DNA of 28,940 bases. Origin: Psychromonas sp. (lineage in GTDB: Bacteria; Pseudomonadota; Gammaproteobacteria; Enterobacterales; Psychromonadaceae). Location of the stretch: NCBI GenBank assembly GCA_023145575.1, contig JAGLDN010000064.1, forward strand, positions 1-28,940, in the 5' to 3' direction. Positions 1 through 7,768 of the stretch are shown piece after piece. A model generated the notes under the pieces. The model was given only the letters and a program-made list of their open reading frames with translations. It did not search any database and was not told the DNA's origin. Position 1 is the first letter of the stretch, and each line of letters opens with the position of its first letter. Position numbers and translations under genes: made by a program.

Positions 1-51
1 AAGTTAATTGTCGCCTAATACATTACTATATTTCGGCATTTTATTAATACT

Positions 52-375
52 TATACCCATGTGACGCAAAAATGCTTTGTCAGACTCAAGCCAGATGATC
101 TTAACAATGCACAATATTAGGTAATTGTTGTTCACTTTTCGATTATTGTCACGCAGTCTTGGTTTTCGAGCTTGTGCCCCGCAGGGCAAGGCAACGAGTA
201 CCAAACTGCTTTGTTATAAAATCTCTATCTAGAATAACTACTTAGGAATTAAAGTCTTTATTTTAATTCGACCATTGGTGATTAACGCAGTTAATCACCA
301 AGAGGGCAATTTTATGCCTAGTACCTTGGTGCTATTGCCCTTGCTGAATTTGCACTTTTAAGTCACATGGGTATA
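52..375. repeat. MITE copy A (TATACCC family), full length
   Basis: A 324-bp element bounded by TATACCCATGTGAC at 52 and its complement GTCACATGGGTATA ending at 375. The outer TA on each side fits the TA target duplication of IS630/Tc1 elements. It is nearly the reverse complement of the copy at 8059-8380, with shared blocks such as CTTGGTTTTCGAGCTTGTGC and TGCCCCGCAGGGCA. Internally it has a perfect 12-bp stem with a 3-nt loop (275-301) and AGGGCAAT...ATTGCCCT (about 303-341). It has no protein-coding capacity of its own that I would defend. Confidence 0.88.
275..301. repeat. Internal hairpin of the MITE
   Basis: TTGGTGATTAAC, loop GCA, GTTAATCACCAA: a perfect 12-bp stem. Equivalent stems occur in other copies at 17264-17288 (TGATGATTAA/TTAATCATCA) and 23959-23989 (ACTCGATGATT/AATCATCGAGT). 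The base pairs differ between copies but stay complementary. The copy at 8059-8380 has a partly mismatched version. Confidence 0.8.
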
Positions 376-755
376 GGTATAAAACTTCATTATTCACCTG
401 CCTATAGCTCGAACTTAAACCTGATAGAGCGACTTTGGAAGGTGATGAATGAGCATGCAAGAAATAATCAATATTTCTCGACAGGAAAGGATTTCAAGCG
501 TAGTCTTAATATTTTTTTTGCCTTTATTTTACCAATTATAGGTGCTGTGTTAAGTGGCCGGATATATAACAACTTCCAAAAACTTTACCCTGCATCTTGA
601 GTGGTAACGGGTATACACATATTACCTATTTAACGCTTTTATACTCATTAACGAGAAAAAAGCCAAATTATAACAGCTGCTTATCTAATCTGTAAAAATG
701 CACTTACTTTGAGCGAATTCATGAAGTTAAACAAATTCACATCAGGAGAATTAAA

Positions 756-1781
756 ATGACATTAAGGCCTCGAAGTCATAGTACTCCTTCTCGCCCACTA
801 AGCACTATCCCACTGTCAGGATCATTACTTAAATTAGCCAATGAAGTGTGGGAGCAACGAGACAACGTAAATAATGCATATTATATCTATCGGCTTTATG
901 CTCGCGTCGAAGAGCCTCGCCCAGAAATATATGGAAGATCAGTAGAAATTTCGATGCGTATTCACAAGCTCTATATGCTTGGAATAAAACGGAACGAACA
1001 ACCACAGGTACAATGTTTAGAAACCTTTTACTTCGGACAGTTGCATGATACCCGATTGAATTATTTACAAAACGGTGATCTCATCCAAGACCATCAGTTG
1101 CTAATAACACTCACGCCCTTAGCAACCGCCGCTAGTCTCACCGTAGAAAATTATCTCACTGGCTTGCTTGAACACACTTTTTATCATTTTTTTAGCAATC
1201 ACAGTCGCACCATCAAGACAAGCCATCGCGTGATATTAAGCGTGAAACCCCATAAAATTATAAAAATCATTACCCATGTTGTGTATAATATCATCGAACA
1301 AATCAACGGTGTTAGGGAAGCAAAGATCGGACTAAGCAATCGCTTAGATTCCATCATTATATATACGAAAGACATTACGGTAACAAATCAAGTACTCGAT
1401 TTACTAAGAGATTATCAAAATAAAAATGGCACCAGCGCATTTCGCCAAGATTTGCCCTCAATGACAAAGATTAACATGCGAGGCGTGGCGACGGCTGACG
1501 ATCCACCACAGATCAACATTGTAAATCGCCAACCAAAGCCCAATATCCAGAGCTTCGGTACCTTGCGGGCCGACTTGATTTATAAAGCACTTAAAGATTC
1601 AAATGGCTCTACCGAATTTTATGAACTCATTGTAAAATACTTCCAAGATGCTGGCATCGATGCTAACGATCCATCACTTCAGAGTCGATTTCAGTATCTC
1701 GAATCACAGGCTCAAAAAAATTTAGCAGAGGATCTAATGGCTAACCATTGGTCTACGGCTACGTTCCATGACAGTGAATAA
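756..1781 (+). CDS. HopA1-like effector family protein (putative)
   Basis: A 341-residue protein with a strong ribosome binding site (AGGAG at 744-748, 7 nt before the ATG). I see no signal peptide or membrane segment. The C-terminal half resembles the pattern of the type III effector HopA1 family. Residues 158-203 contain HRVILSVKPH and then NRLDSIIIY, like the conserved core strand and 'RxDxxVLY' segment. Residues 234-251 carry a 'P..TK...GVA.A..P' stretch. Residues 266-279 read SFGTLRADLIYKAL and 295-308 YFQDAGIDANDPSL, like the family's SFGxxRxxLIxxAL and AGIDxxxPxL ends. HopA1 of Pseudomonas syringae is an injected effector. Related proteins work with kinase-like partners in some lanthipeptide pathways, but no such kinase or precursor gene is visible here. 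The gene lies alone, on the opposite strand to the backbone and between mobile elements, which suggests acquisition. The family call is from remembered patterns, not a search. Host target and secretion are unknown. Confidence 0.55.
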   Translation: MTLRPRSHSTPSRPLSTIPLSGSLLKLANEVWEQRDNVNNAYYIYRLYARVEEPRPEIYGRSVEISMRIHKLYMLGIKRNEQPQVQCLETFYFGQLHDTRLNYLQNGDLIQDHQLLITLTPLATAASLTVENYLTGLLEHTFYHFFSNHSRTIKTSHRVILSVKPHKIIKIITHVVYNIIEQINGVREAKIGLSNRLDSIIIYTKDITVTNQVLDLLRDYQNKNGTSAFRQDLPSMTKINMRGVATADDPPQINIVNRQPKPNIQSFGTLRADLIYKALKDSNGSTEFYELIVKYFQDAGIDANDPSLQSRFQYLESQAQKNLAEDLMANHWSTATFHDSE

Positions 1782-1896
1782 TTTCGACATAAAAATAAGT
1801 AAGACAAGATCACTAAAGTTCTACATATTTAAAGTTTTTATACAGATTTTTCATATCAAAATAATTTCAAATATCACATAGAGATAGAGAATTAAA

Positions 1897-2029
1897 ATTC
1901 CATTTAAACCACGATGTTAGAGTACAGGGCCACGCCCATTAAGCGCGATTCCCTATCAGGCTCACTTCTCACATTAGCTTATAAAGTTTGGAATGCGCTC
2001 CCACAAATTTATAATGAATATGATATATA
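1897..2029 (+). pseudogene. Decayed, truncated second copy of the HopA1-like gene
   Basis: Aligns with the start of the gene at 756, including its leader (AGAATTAAAAT). The start codon has become ATT (1897-1899), there is an in-frame TAG eight codons in, and one base has been lost near 1951. After that the frame reads LSGSLLTLAYKVWN... against LSGSLLKLANEVWE... in the intact gene, then NEYDIY against NAYYIY. The similarity stops where the MITE begins at 2026. It shows that a tandem pair of paralogues existed and that the second was destroyed. Only about 45 codons remain. Confidence 0.75.
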
Positions 2030-2257
2030 CCCATGTACAGATTTTTTTTGCTAATACAAAAAAGCACACTTAGATATGCTACATTACCTTGCATTGGGCA
2101 CGCCTTAACGAGCATGAGCAATGACAACTTGCAAATTTTTAATTTCACCTAAAGTTAGCGCACTTTGATTGGTAACGGATATAGAAGGCGATTGTATGCC
2201 TAGTACCTCGATTCATTTTGCCCTCCTGACTTTTCATCTTTAGGTCTCTTGGTGATA
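2026..2257. repeat. MITE copy B, degenerate
   Basis: Starts with TATACCCATGTACAG and ends in a worn right end (TTTCATCTTTAGGTCTCTTGGTGATA). Internal blocks match copy A in the same orientation, for example GGCGATTGTATGCCTAGTACC against GGGCAATTTTATGCCTAGTACC, and TTTTGCCCT near the end. At about 232 bp it has lost roughly 90 bp relative to full copies. It lies between the decayed HopA1-like copy and the tilS stop codon, which follows one base later. Confidence 0.72.
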
Positions 2258-2258
2258 T

Positions 2259-3656
2259 TCAAGCTTTAAGGGTAATATGACACCTTTTAAAAGGCCGTGT
2301 TTTTTTTACTTTTTTTTCATCACCAACGTTATCACAGTACCATGATCCGACGGCTTGCTTAAGGATACCATCAACAAATATGAAGGGCACAAAATCCCTT
2401 TCCCATGGGGGAACGCTGTATTCATGTAATAACTTTTTAATACATCGTGATCTATTTCGCCCGTTGGGCGTGCAAGTTAAATTTTTGGGTAAATGCTTTC
2501 TAAAACAAATTTCGATAGTTGAATTTTCATCGACAATAATACCCTGTTTATCTGAATATTCGAATTGTAATTTTTTTGTCAAACCACTTATCAATAATGA
2601 CGCCTCACCAGCCCAAAGTATTGGTCTTTTAGGTGTACTAACTTTATTTAAATCCGTAATATATAAATTGTCTCCATATCGCCTAAGCATAAAATTAAGG
2701 AACTTTATGCTCGGCATTGTCTGCTCTGCAGCGTAAATTAATTCATTAAAAATAACATCAAGTTGCTTAAATGATGGGTATTGTAAATCATGAAGCTTAA
2801 ACCAATAACGTAGGGTGTTTTTTTGTCTAATAAAAGACTGCGTTGCAAGCTTTTTAATATTAATCACTGAACGTTCTTTTTCGATCATCAACACGTAAGA
2901 TAAATCTTGTTGCGCTAGCTCTGCAAGTAATAAATATTGTTCTTGCATCAAATTTGCACTGCGCGAGACTGTTTTAGCTATCGAAGGCCAACGATTTTTT
3001 AGTAAAGGCGTGATCGTTTCACGGATAAAGTTACGATCAAAGTGTTGATCCTCATTGCTTTCATCTTCAATCCAAAGCAGTGAAAATAAGTGTGCGTAGT
3101 TTTTTAATTGAACCCTAGAGAAACACAAAAATGGACGTAGCAACGAATAAGTAGGCATTTTTTGAGCCCCAAGGATCCCTTGAAGCCCTGCAACACCTGA
3201 GCCACGTTTCAAAGCGAGCAATACAGTTTCTAGTTGATCATCTTGATGGTGCGCGGTGACTAAATAAGCGTTTCTATTTTGCGATAGATCCTTTTCTAAA
3301 TTCGATTTTAAACATTCATAGCGCTTTTCTCTCGCATCTGCTTCGAGATTTACACCCGATGTTTTTTTTACAATGATCTTGGAATAAGCAAATTTAACTT
3401 TAGAGGTTATGCATGTTTTTTTACAAAATGCTAACCACTGATCTGCATTTTTGCTCAACCCATGATGGACATGATGTGCAAGAAGATGAATATTTTTATG
3501 CTCGTGTCGCAATCGAATAAACAAATGCAATAACACAATCGAGTCAAGCCCACCACTTAAGGCGATATGAACATTACTCTCCACTGTCCATTTAGTCTTG
3601 GTCAATTCACAAAGCACCAATCGAAATTGAGTAAATAAATCAGTTTCATTTTTCAT
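2259..3656 (-). CDS. tilS: tRNA(Ile)-lysidine synthetase
   Basis: Modifies C34 of the CAU-anticodon tRNA-Ile to lysidine, using ATP and lysine, so that it reads AUA codons. It is normally essential. The PP-loop ATP-binding motif SGGLDS lies at residues 34-39, followed by HHVHHGLSKNADQW and the HHQDDQLETVLLALKRGSG block typical of TilS. The C-terminal domain carries the PPWERDFVPFIF stretch. At 465 residues it is slightly longer than the E. coli protein. Its start is 9 nt after the dnaE stop, so the two are probably co-transcribed. Its stop codon is one base from the end of a degenerate MITE, so the last few residues may have been changed by that insertion; the conserved domains are complete. 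Confidence 0.95.
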   Translation of the reverse strand: MKNETDLFTQFRLVLCELTKTKWTVESNVHIALSGGLDSIVLLHLFIRLRHEHKNIHLLAHHVHHGLSKNADQWLAFCKKTCITSKVKFAYSKIIVKKTSGVNLEADAREKRYECLKSNLEKDLSQNRNAYLVTAHHQDDQLETVLLALKRGSGVAGLQGILGAQKMPTYSLLRPFLCFSRVQLKNYAHLFSLLWIEDESNEDQHFDRNFIRETITPLLKNRWPSIAKTVSRSANLMQEQYLLLAELAQQDLSYVLMIEKERSVINIKKLATQSFIRQKNTLRYWFKLHDLQYPSFKQLDVIFNELIYAAEQTMPSIKFLNFMLRRYGDNLYITDLNKVSTPKRPILWAGEASLLISGLTKKLQFEYSDKQGIIVDENSTIEICFRKHLPKNLTCTPNGRNRSRCIKKLLHEYSVPPWERDFVPFIFVDGILKQAVGSWYCDNVGDEKKVKKTRPFKRCHITLKA

Positions 3657-3665
3657 GATCCATGC

Positions 3666-6600
3666 TTATCCAGTCACATGATCAAAATGCAAGGTGACAT
3701 TATCGTTACCGAGTAATCGCTTTAAATCAAATAATAATTCATCAGATGGCGTGATTGACCACTCTCGCCCCAATGCGAGCTCGGTTTGTGCGACTTCATT
3801 ACTGTATTCAATAAAAACAGGACATATCCCTCCCTTAGCAGAGTCTAACGCTTGATGTAATCGTTGTTGAAATTGTGAGGGTATATGCTGCGAATTAAGT
3901 TTCAAGCGTAATTTAGAGGAAAAGCGTTCACGCGCTTGCGTAATACTCATCACTTCACGTGCATTCATTTTTAAGCCTCCATTAAAGAAATCTTCACTCA
4001 CTTGTCCTTGTAAAATAATAACATTGTCCGTAACAAGTAATGACTCGTACTGATCAAGCAAATCAGTAAACACAGTGATATCTAAACGTGCACTTTTATC
4101 GTCGAGTGTTATGATCCCCATCCGCTTGCCAGATTTTGTAACAATTGCTCGCATACTAAGAACCAGTCCTGCTATACGGCTATTCTGCCCACGTCTATTT
4201 GCCGTTAAATCAACTATTTTAATACAGTGAAATGCGCGAATATGTGCCTCATATTGATTAATGGGGTGCCCTGTTAAGTACAAGCCTAGTGTTTCTTTTT
4301 CACCTGCTAGCCATTGTTGTTCAGACCACATATCAACGTCTGAAAATTTGTTCTCAATTTCATCCTTATCAAGCGTTAACACCCCAAATAAATCGGCTTG
4401 TCCTAATTCTTCTGCTTTTTTATGCTGCTGTGCGGTAGCAAGTGCATCGGCTAAATTATTGGTTAATGCCGCCCTATGAGGGCCTAGTTTATCTAATGCG
4501 CCAGCTAAAATTAGCTTTTCTAAAATACGTTTATTGCAGCGTTTTAAATCGATGCGATTACAAAAATCAAAAAGATCTTTAAATGCCCCGCCTTTATTTC
4601 TTGCCTCAATAATGGCATTAACTGGGCCCTCCCCCACACCTTTAACTGCGCCAATACCATAAATAATACTCTTATTTTTATCAACATTAAATTTAAACAA
4701 GCCTTCATTCACATCAGGAGGCGCAAGTTTTAATCCCATATTTTTGCATTCTGAAACTAAAATAACTATTTTTTCAGTGTTTTCCATATCAGCCGACATC
4801 ACTGCCGCCATGAAATAGGACGGATAAAATGTTTTCAACCATAATGTTTGATAAGAAACAAGTGCATAAGCCGCTGAATGCGATTTATTAAAACCATAGC
4901 CAGCAAATTTTTCTACTAGGTCAAAGATCTTCATGGCAAGTTCAGCATCAACACCATTTGCTATCGCACCTGACTCAAAAGTACTGCGCTGTTTTGCCAT
5001 TTCTTCAGGTTTTTTCTTACCCATCGCACGACGCAACATATCCGCACCGCCAAGAGTGTAACCAGAGAGAACTTGAGCAATTTGCATAACTTGCTCTTGA
5101 TACAAAATAATACCGTATGTCGGATTTAAAATTTCTTTTAATGATTCATGTTGCCATTTTTCATCTGGATAAGATACAACTTCACGCCCGTGTTTGCGCT
5201 CTATAAAGTTATCTACCATACCCGAGCCTAAAGGGCCTGGTCTAAACAAAGCGACCAACGCAATCATATCTTCAAAAGAATCAGGCTGCAGCCGGCGAAT
5301 AAGATCTTTCATCCCACGGGATTCTAATTGAAAAACAGAGGTTGTTTGCGCCTTTTTTAATATTTCAAAACATTTTGGCTCTTGTAAATCAATACGCGAA
5401 ATATCAATAAAAGCGTCACCATTTTCGACTTTGTGTGCATTTGCCATATCAATTGCCCACTGAATAATGGTCAAAGTACGTAACCCTAAAAAATCGAATT
5501 TAACAAGACCTGCTGTTTCTACATCATTTTTATCAAATTGCGTGACAGGGTTTCTCCCTTCATCATCACAATAAAGGGGGGAAAAATCAGTAATAGTTGT
5601 AGGTGCAATTACAACCCCACCCGCATGTTTCCCTGCATTTCGTATTGTTCCCTCAAGCGTTCGACACATATCAATGAGCACGCGAACTTCTTCACTGGCA
5701 TCATAACGCTCTTGTAAACGAGGCTCTTCTTCAAATGCTTTACTCAGTGTCATCCCTGGGGTCAAAGGAACAAGCTTAGAAAGACTATCAACAAAGCCAT
5801 AAGGATGACCAAACACACGCCCAACATCGCGAATAACAGCTTTTGCAGCCATTGTACCAAAGGTAATAATTTGGGAAACAGAATCACGCCCATAGAGTTG
5901 TGCAACGTGATCAATGACTTCATCACGTCTATCCATGCAAAAATCAATATCGAAATCGGGCATTGACACACGTTCAGGATTTAAGAATCGTTCGAAGAGT
6001 AACTCTAACGCCAAAGGATCAAGATCGGTGATTTTTAATGCATAGGCGACCAAGGATCCTGCACCACTACCCCGACCTGGCCCTACCGGAATATTGTTAT
6101 CTTTACTCCATTGAATAAATTCCATTACAATCAAAAAATAACCTGGGAAACCCATTTTATTAATAACATCTAATTCCGTTTTTAAACGATCATCATAGGG
6201 TTTACGAATTTCAGTAAAATCTGCCGAGTTTTTTTCATACAAAAAATCTAAGCGTTGTTCGAGTCCCTCTTTTGAAACTTTAATAAAGTAATCATTAATA
6301 TGCATGCCTTGTGTGGGGAAATCAGGTAAAAAATATTCGCCTAATCTTAACGTTACATTACAACGCTTGGCAATTTCTACTGAGTTTTCAAGTGCTTCAG
6401 GAATGTCAGAAAAAAGTTCACACATCTCATCTATACTACGTAAATACTCTAAAGCGCTATAATCTTTTGGTCTTCGCTCATCTCCTAATGTATGCCCTTG
6501 GTTAATGCACACCCGAATATCATGTGCATCATAAAGCGATGCCTCTGTAAAAATAACTTGGTTTGTTGCAACAACGGGTAAAGTATTTTTCACAGACCAA

Positions 6601-7163
6601 TCAAGCGCTAAATGTAAATAGTTTTCTTCATCTATGCGATTTGTTCTAATAAGTTCAAGGTAATATCGATTTGGAAAATATGCCTGATAAAATGCAGTTA
6701 TTTGCGTAGCGAGGGCTTCATTTTCTTTTAATAATGCTGCGCCAAGATCGCCCTCTTTCGCACCAGATAGAATAATAACCCCTTGATTATGATCACAAAG
6801 CCAACCCATATCAATAATAGCGCGACCATCAATATGACCTCGTAAATAGGCTTTCGACATAAGCTCTGTTATATTTTTATAACCATCATTGTTCATCGCT
6901 AGCAAGGTTAATCTAAATTGATGTTCAACCAATTCACTCTGCACCCAAAAATCAACGCCTATAATTGGCTTTATCCCAGCATCATGTGCCGCGCCATAAA
7001 ATTTCACTAAACCACAAAAATTCATCTGATCGGTGATAGCAATCGCAGGCATATTCATTAAAGTCGCTTTAGCAATAATAGATTTGATTTTGCTAAGTCC
7101 ATCAACCATAGAGAAATCAGTGTGAACACGGAGGTGAATAAATTTAGGATCTGTACTTAACAT
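3666..7163 (-). CDS. dnaE: DNA polymerase III alpha subunit
   Basis: Catalytic subunit of the replicative polymerase. The 1165-residue length matches E. coli DnaE (about 1160). The N-terminal PHP domain begins at residue 8 with FIHLRVHTDFSMVDG. The palm motif GPGRGSGAGSLVAYAL is followed by MPDFDIDF at 401-408; D403 and D405 are the metal-binding aspartates, and D557 in VKFDFLGLRTL is the third. A helix-hairpin-helix segment (about 835-900) and an OB-fold region (about 990-1070) follow. The start ATG overlaps the rnhB stop by one base (TAATG), indicating translational coupling. tilS follows 9 nt downstream; the accA gene found after dnaE in E. coli is not present here. Confidence 0.98.
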   Translation of the reverse strand: MLSTDPKFIHLRVHTDFSMVDGLSKIKSIIAKATLMNMPAIAITDQMNFCGLVKFYGAAHDAGIKPIIGVDFWVQSELVEHQFRLTLLAMNNDGYKNITELMSKAYLRGHIDGRAIIDMGWLCDHNQGVIILSGAKEGDLGAALLKENEALATQITAFYQAYFPNRYYLELIRTNRIDEENYLHLALDWSVKNTLPVVATNQVIFTEASLYDAHDIRVCINQGHTLGDERRPKDYSALEYLRSIDEMCELFSDIPEALENSVEIAKRCNVTLRLGEYFLPDFPTQGMHINDYFIKVSKEGLEQRLDFLYEKNSADFTEIRKPYDDRLKTELDVINKMGFPGYFLIVMEFIQWSKDNNIPVGPGRGSGAGSLVAYALKITDLDPLALELLFERFLNPERVSMPDFDIDFCMDRRDEVIDHVAQLYGRDSVSQIITFGTMAAKAVIRDVGRVFGHPYGFVDSLSKLVPLTPGMTLSKAFEEEPRLQERYDASEEVRVLIDMCRTLEGTIRNAGKHAGGVVIAPTTITDFSPLYCDDEGRNPVTQFDKNDVETAGLVKFDFLGLRTLTIIQWAIDMANAHKVENGDAFIDISRIDLQEPKCFEILKKAQTTSVFQLESRGMKDLIRRLQPDSFEDMIALVALFRPGPLGSGMVDNFIERKHGREVVSYPDEKWQHESLKEILNPTYGIILYQEQVMQIAQVLSGYTLGGADMLRRAMGKKKPEEMAKQRSTFESGAIANGVDAELAMKIFDLVEKFAGYGFNKSHSAAYALVSYQTLWLKTFYPSYFMAAVMSADMENTEKIVILVSECKNMGLKLAPPDVNEGLFKFNVDKNKSIIYGIGAVKGVGEGPVNAIIEARNKGGAFKDLFDFCNRIDLKRCNKRILEKLILAGALDKLGPHRAALTNNLADALATAQQHKKAEELGQADLFGVLTLDKDEIENKFSDVDMWSEQQWLAGEKETLGLYLTGHPINQYEAHIRAFHCIKIVDLTANRRGQNSRIAGLVLSMRAIVTKSGKRMGIITLDDKSARLDITVFTDLLDQYESLLVTDNVIILQGQVSEDFFNGGLKMNAREVMSITQARERFSSKLRLKLNSQHIPSQFQQRLHQALDSAKGGICPVFIEYSNEVAQTELALGREWSITPSDELLFDLKRLLGNDNVTLHFDHVTG

Positions 7164-7768
7164 TATATACTCAGCACTTTTTTAACGGGCATAAAACTTT
7201 TTCGGTATTCAGAAATAACACCATTTAATTGAAGCGCTTTAACATGTGCTTTTGTAGGATAACCCTTGTGTTTTGCAAAGCCATATTGAGGATAACGCTT
7301 ATCTAATTCTCGCATTTCTCGATCACGAGTGACTTTGGCAATAATAGATGCCGCACTAATTTCTTTAACACGTAAATCACCTTTCACAATAGCTTCGCAA
7401 GGCATTCCTAATTTAGGGCAACGATTTCCATCAATAAACACAAATTCTGGCTGAATACTTAGCCCTGCAACCGCTCGTTGCATAGCCAACATGGTGGCAT
7501 GTAAAATATTAAGCTCATCAATTTCAGTTGGCGAACAACGCCCTACCGATATACATAATGCATTTTCTTGAATTGCATCAAATAACAACGCTAATTTTTT
7601 TTCACTAAGCTTTTTAGAGTCAGTTAACCCTTCAATCGGTTTATTTAGATCAAGAATTACCGCCGCTGTGACAACATCACCAACCAACGGTCCACGCCCC
7701 ACTTCGTCAACACCTGCAATTAAATTAAAATCAGGGTAAGTAATTTCAGGGAAATCTATTTTTGTCAT
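7163..7768 (-). CDS. rnhB: Ribonuclease HII
   Basis: Removes ribonucleotides from DNA and cleaves RNA in RNA-DNA hybrids. Residues 18-26 read AGVDEVGRG, with catalytic D21 and E22. D113 lies in FVFIDGNRCP and D131 in GDLRVKEISAASIIAK, the complete four-acid site. TDSKKLSEKK at 49-58 is the other family signature. Its 201 residues are typical. It overlaps dnaE by one base. Its start codon overlaps by 4 nt (ATGA) with the stop codon of the decayed restriction endonuclease upstream, so its original promoter and leader have probably been replaced. Confidence 0.97.
   Translation of the reverse strand: MTKIDFPEITYPDFNLIAGVDEVGRGPLVGDVVTAAVILDLNKPIEGLTDSKKLSEKKLALLFDAIQENALCISVGRCSPTEIDELNILHATMLAMQRAVAGLSIQPEFVFIDGNRCPKLGMPCEAIVKGDLRVKEISAASIIAKVTRDREMRELDKRYPQYGFAKHKGYPTKAHVKALQLNGVISEYRKSFMPVKKVLSI

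Larger units (their letters stand above)
3..600 (+). pseudogene. IS630 family transposase, C-terminal fragment (disrupted)
   Basis: Downstream of the MITE the frame reads IKLHYSPAYSSNLNLIERLW and then KVMNEHARNNQYFST, the classic IS630 DDE C-terminal block: the glutamate of LIERLWK is the third catalytic acid. It ends in FQKLYPAS, typical of this family. If the MITE is removed with one TA left, bases 3-51 join in the same frame as VNCRLIHYYISAFY-stop-YL before GIKLHY. That is plausible for the strand leading into this motif but carries a stop codon. The ATG at 367, which makes an apparent 77-residue ORF, is supplied by the MITE end and is not a native start. The upstream alignment is my weaker inference; the C-terminal identity is firm. 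Confidence 0.82.
1..615 (+). mobile_element. IS630-family element, 3' part, interrupted by a MITE
   Basis: The remnant holds the C-terminal part of an IS630/Tc1-mariner type transposase and the element's right end. The right end (about 592-615) reads TGCATCTTGAGTGGTAACGG followed by GTATA. It resembles the outer ends of the MITEs in this window; for example, the reverse complement of 28921-28940 is TTTGAAGTAACATGGGTATA. The transposase stop codon (598-600) lies inside this terminal repeat. A MITE (52-375) is inserted in the transposase gene. The left part of the element lies outside the window. The element cannot be active as seen, because the frame upstream of the MITE also contains a stop. 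Confidence 0.8.

Noticed and set aside
4..204. A 66-residue ORF (minus strand) in the MITE with near-identical counterpart at 8228-8449 (LVALPCGAQARKPRLR...)
   Set aside because: It is conserved only because the MITE is repeated. The frame breaks in the more diverged copies, there is no ribosome binding site, and it runs into flanking sequence.
616..680. A sigma-70 promoter for the HopA1-like gene (TATACT at about 640)
   Set aside because: The -10 match is good, but no acceptable -35 box is found at 16-18 bp.
3657..3665. Loss of accA between dnaE and tilS as a gene deletion
   Set aside because: accA position varies among gammaproteobacteria and the gene may lie elsewhere; the absence here proves nothing.
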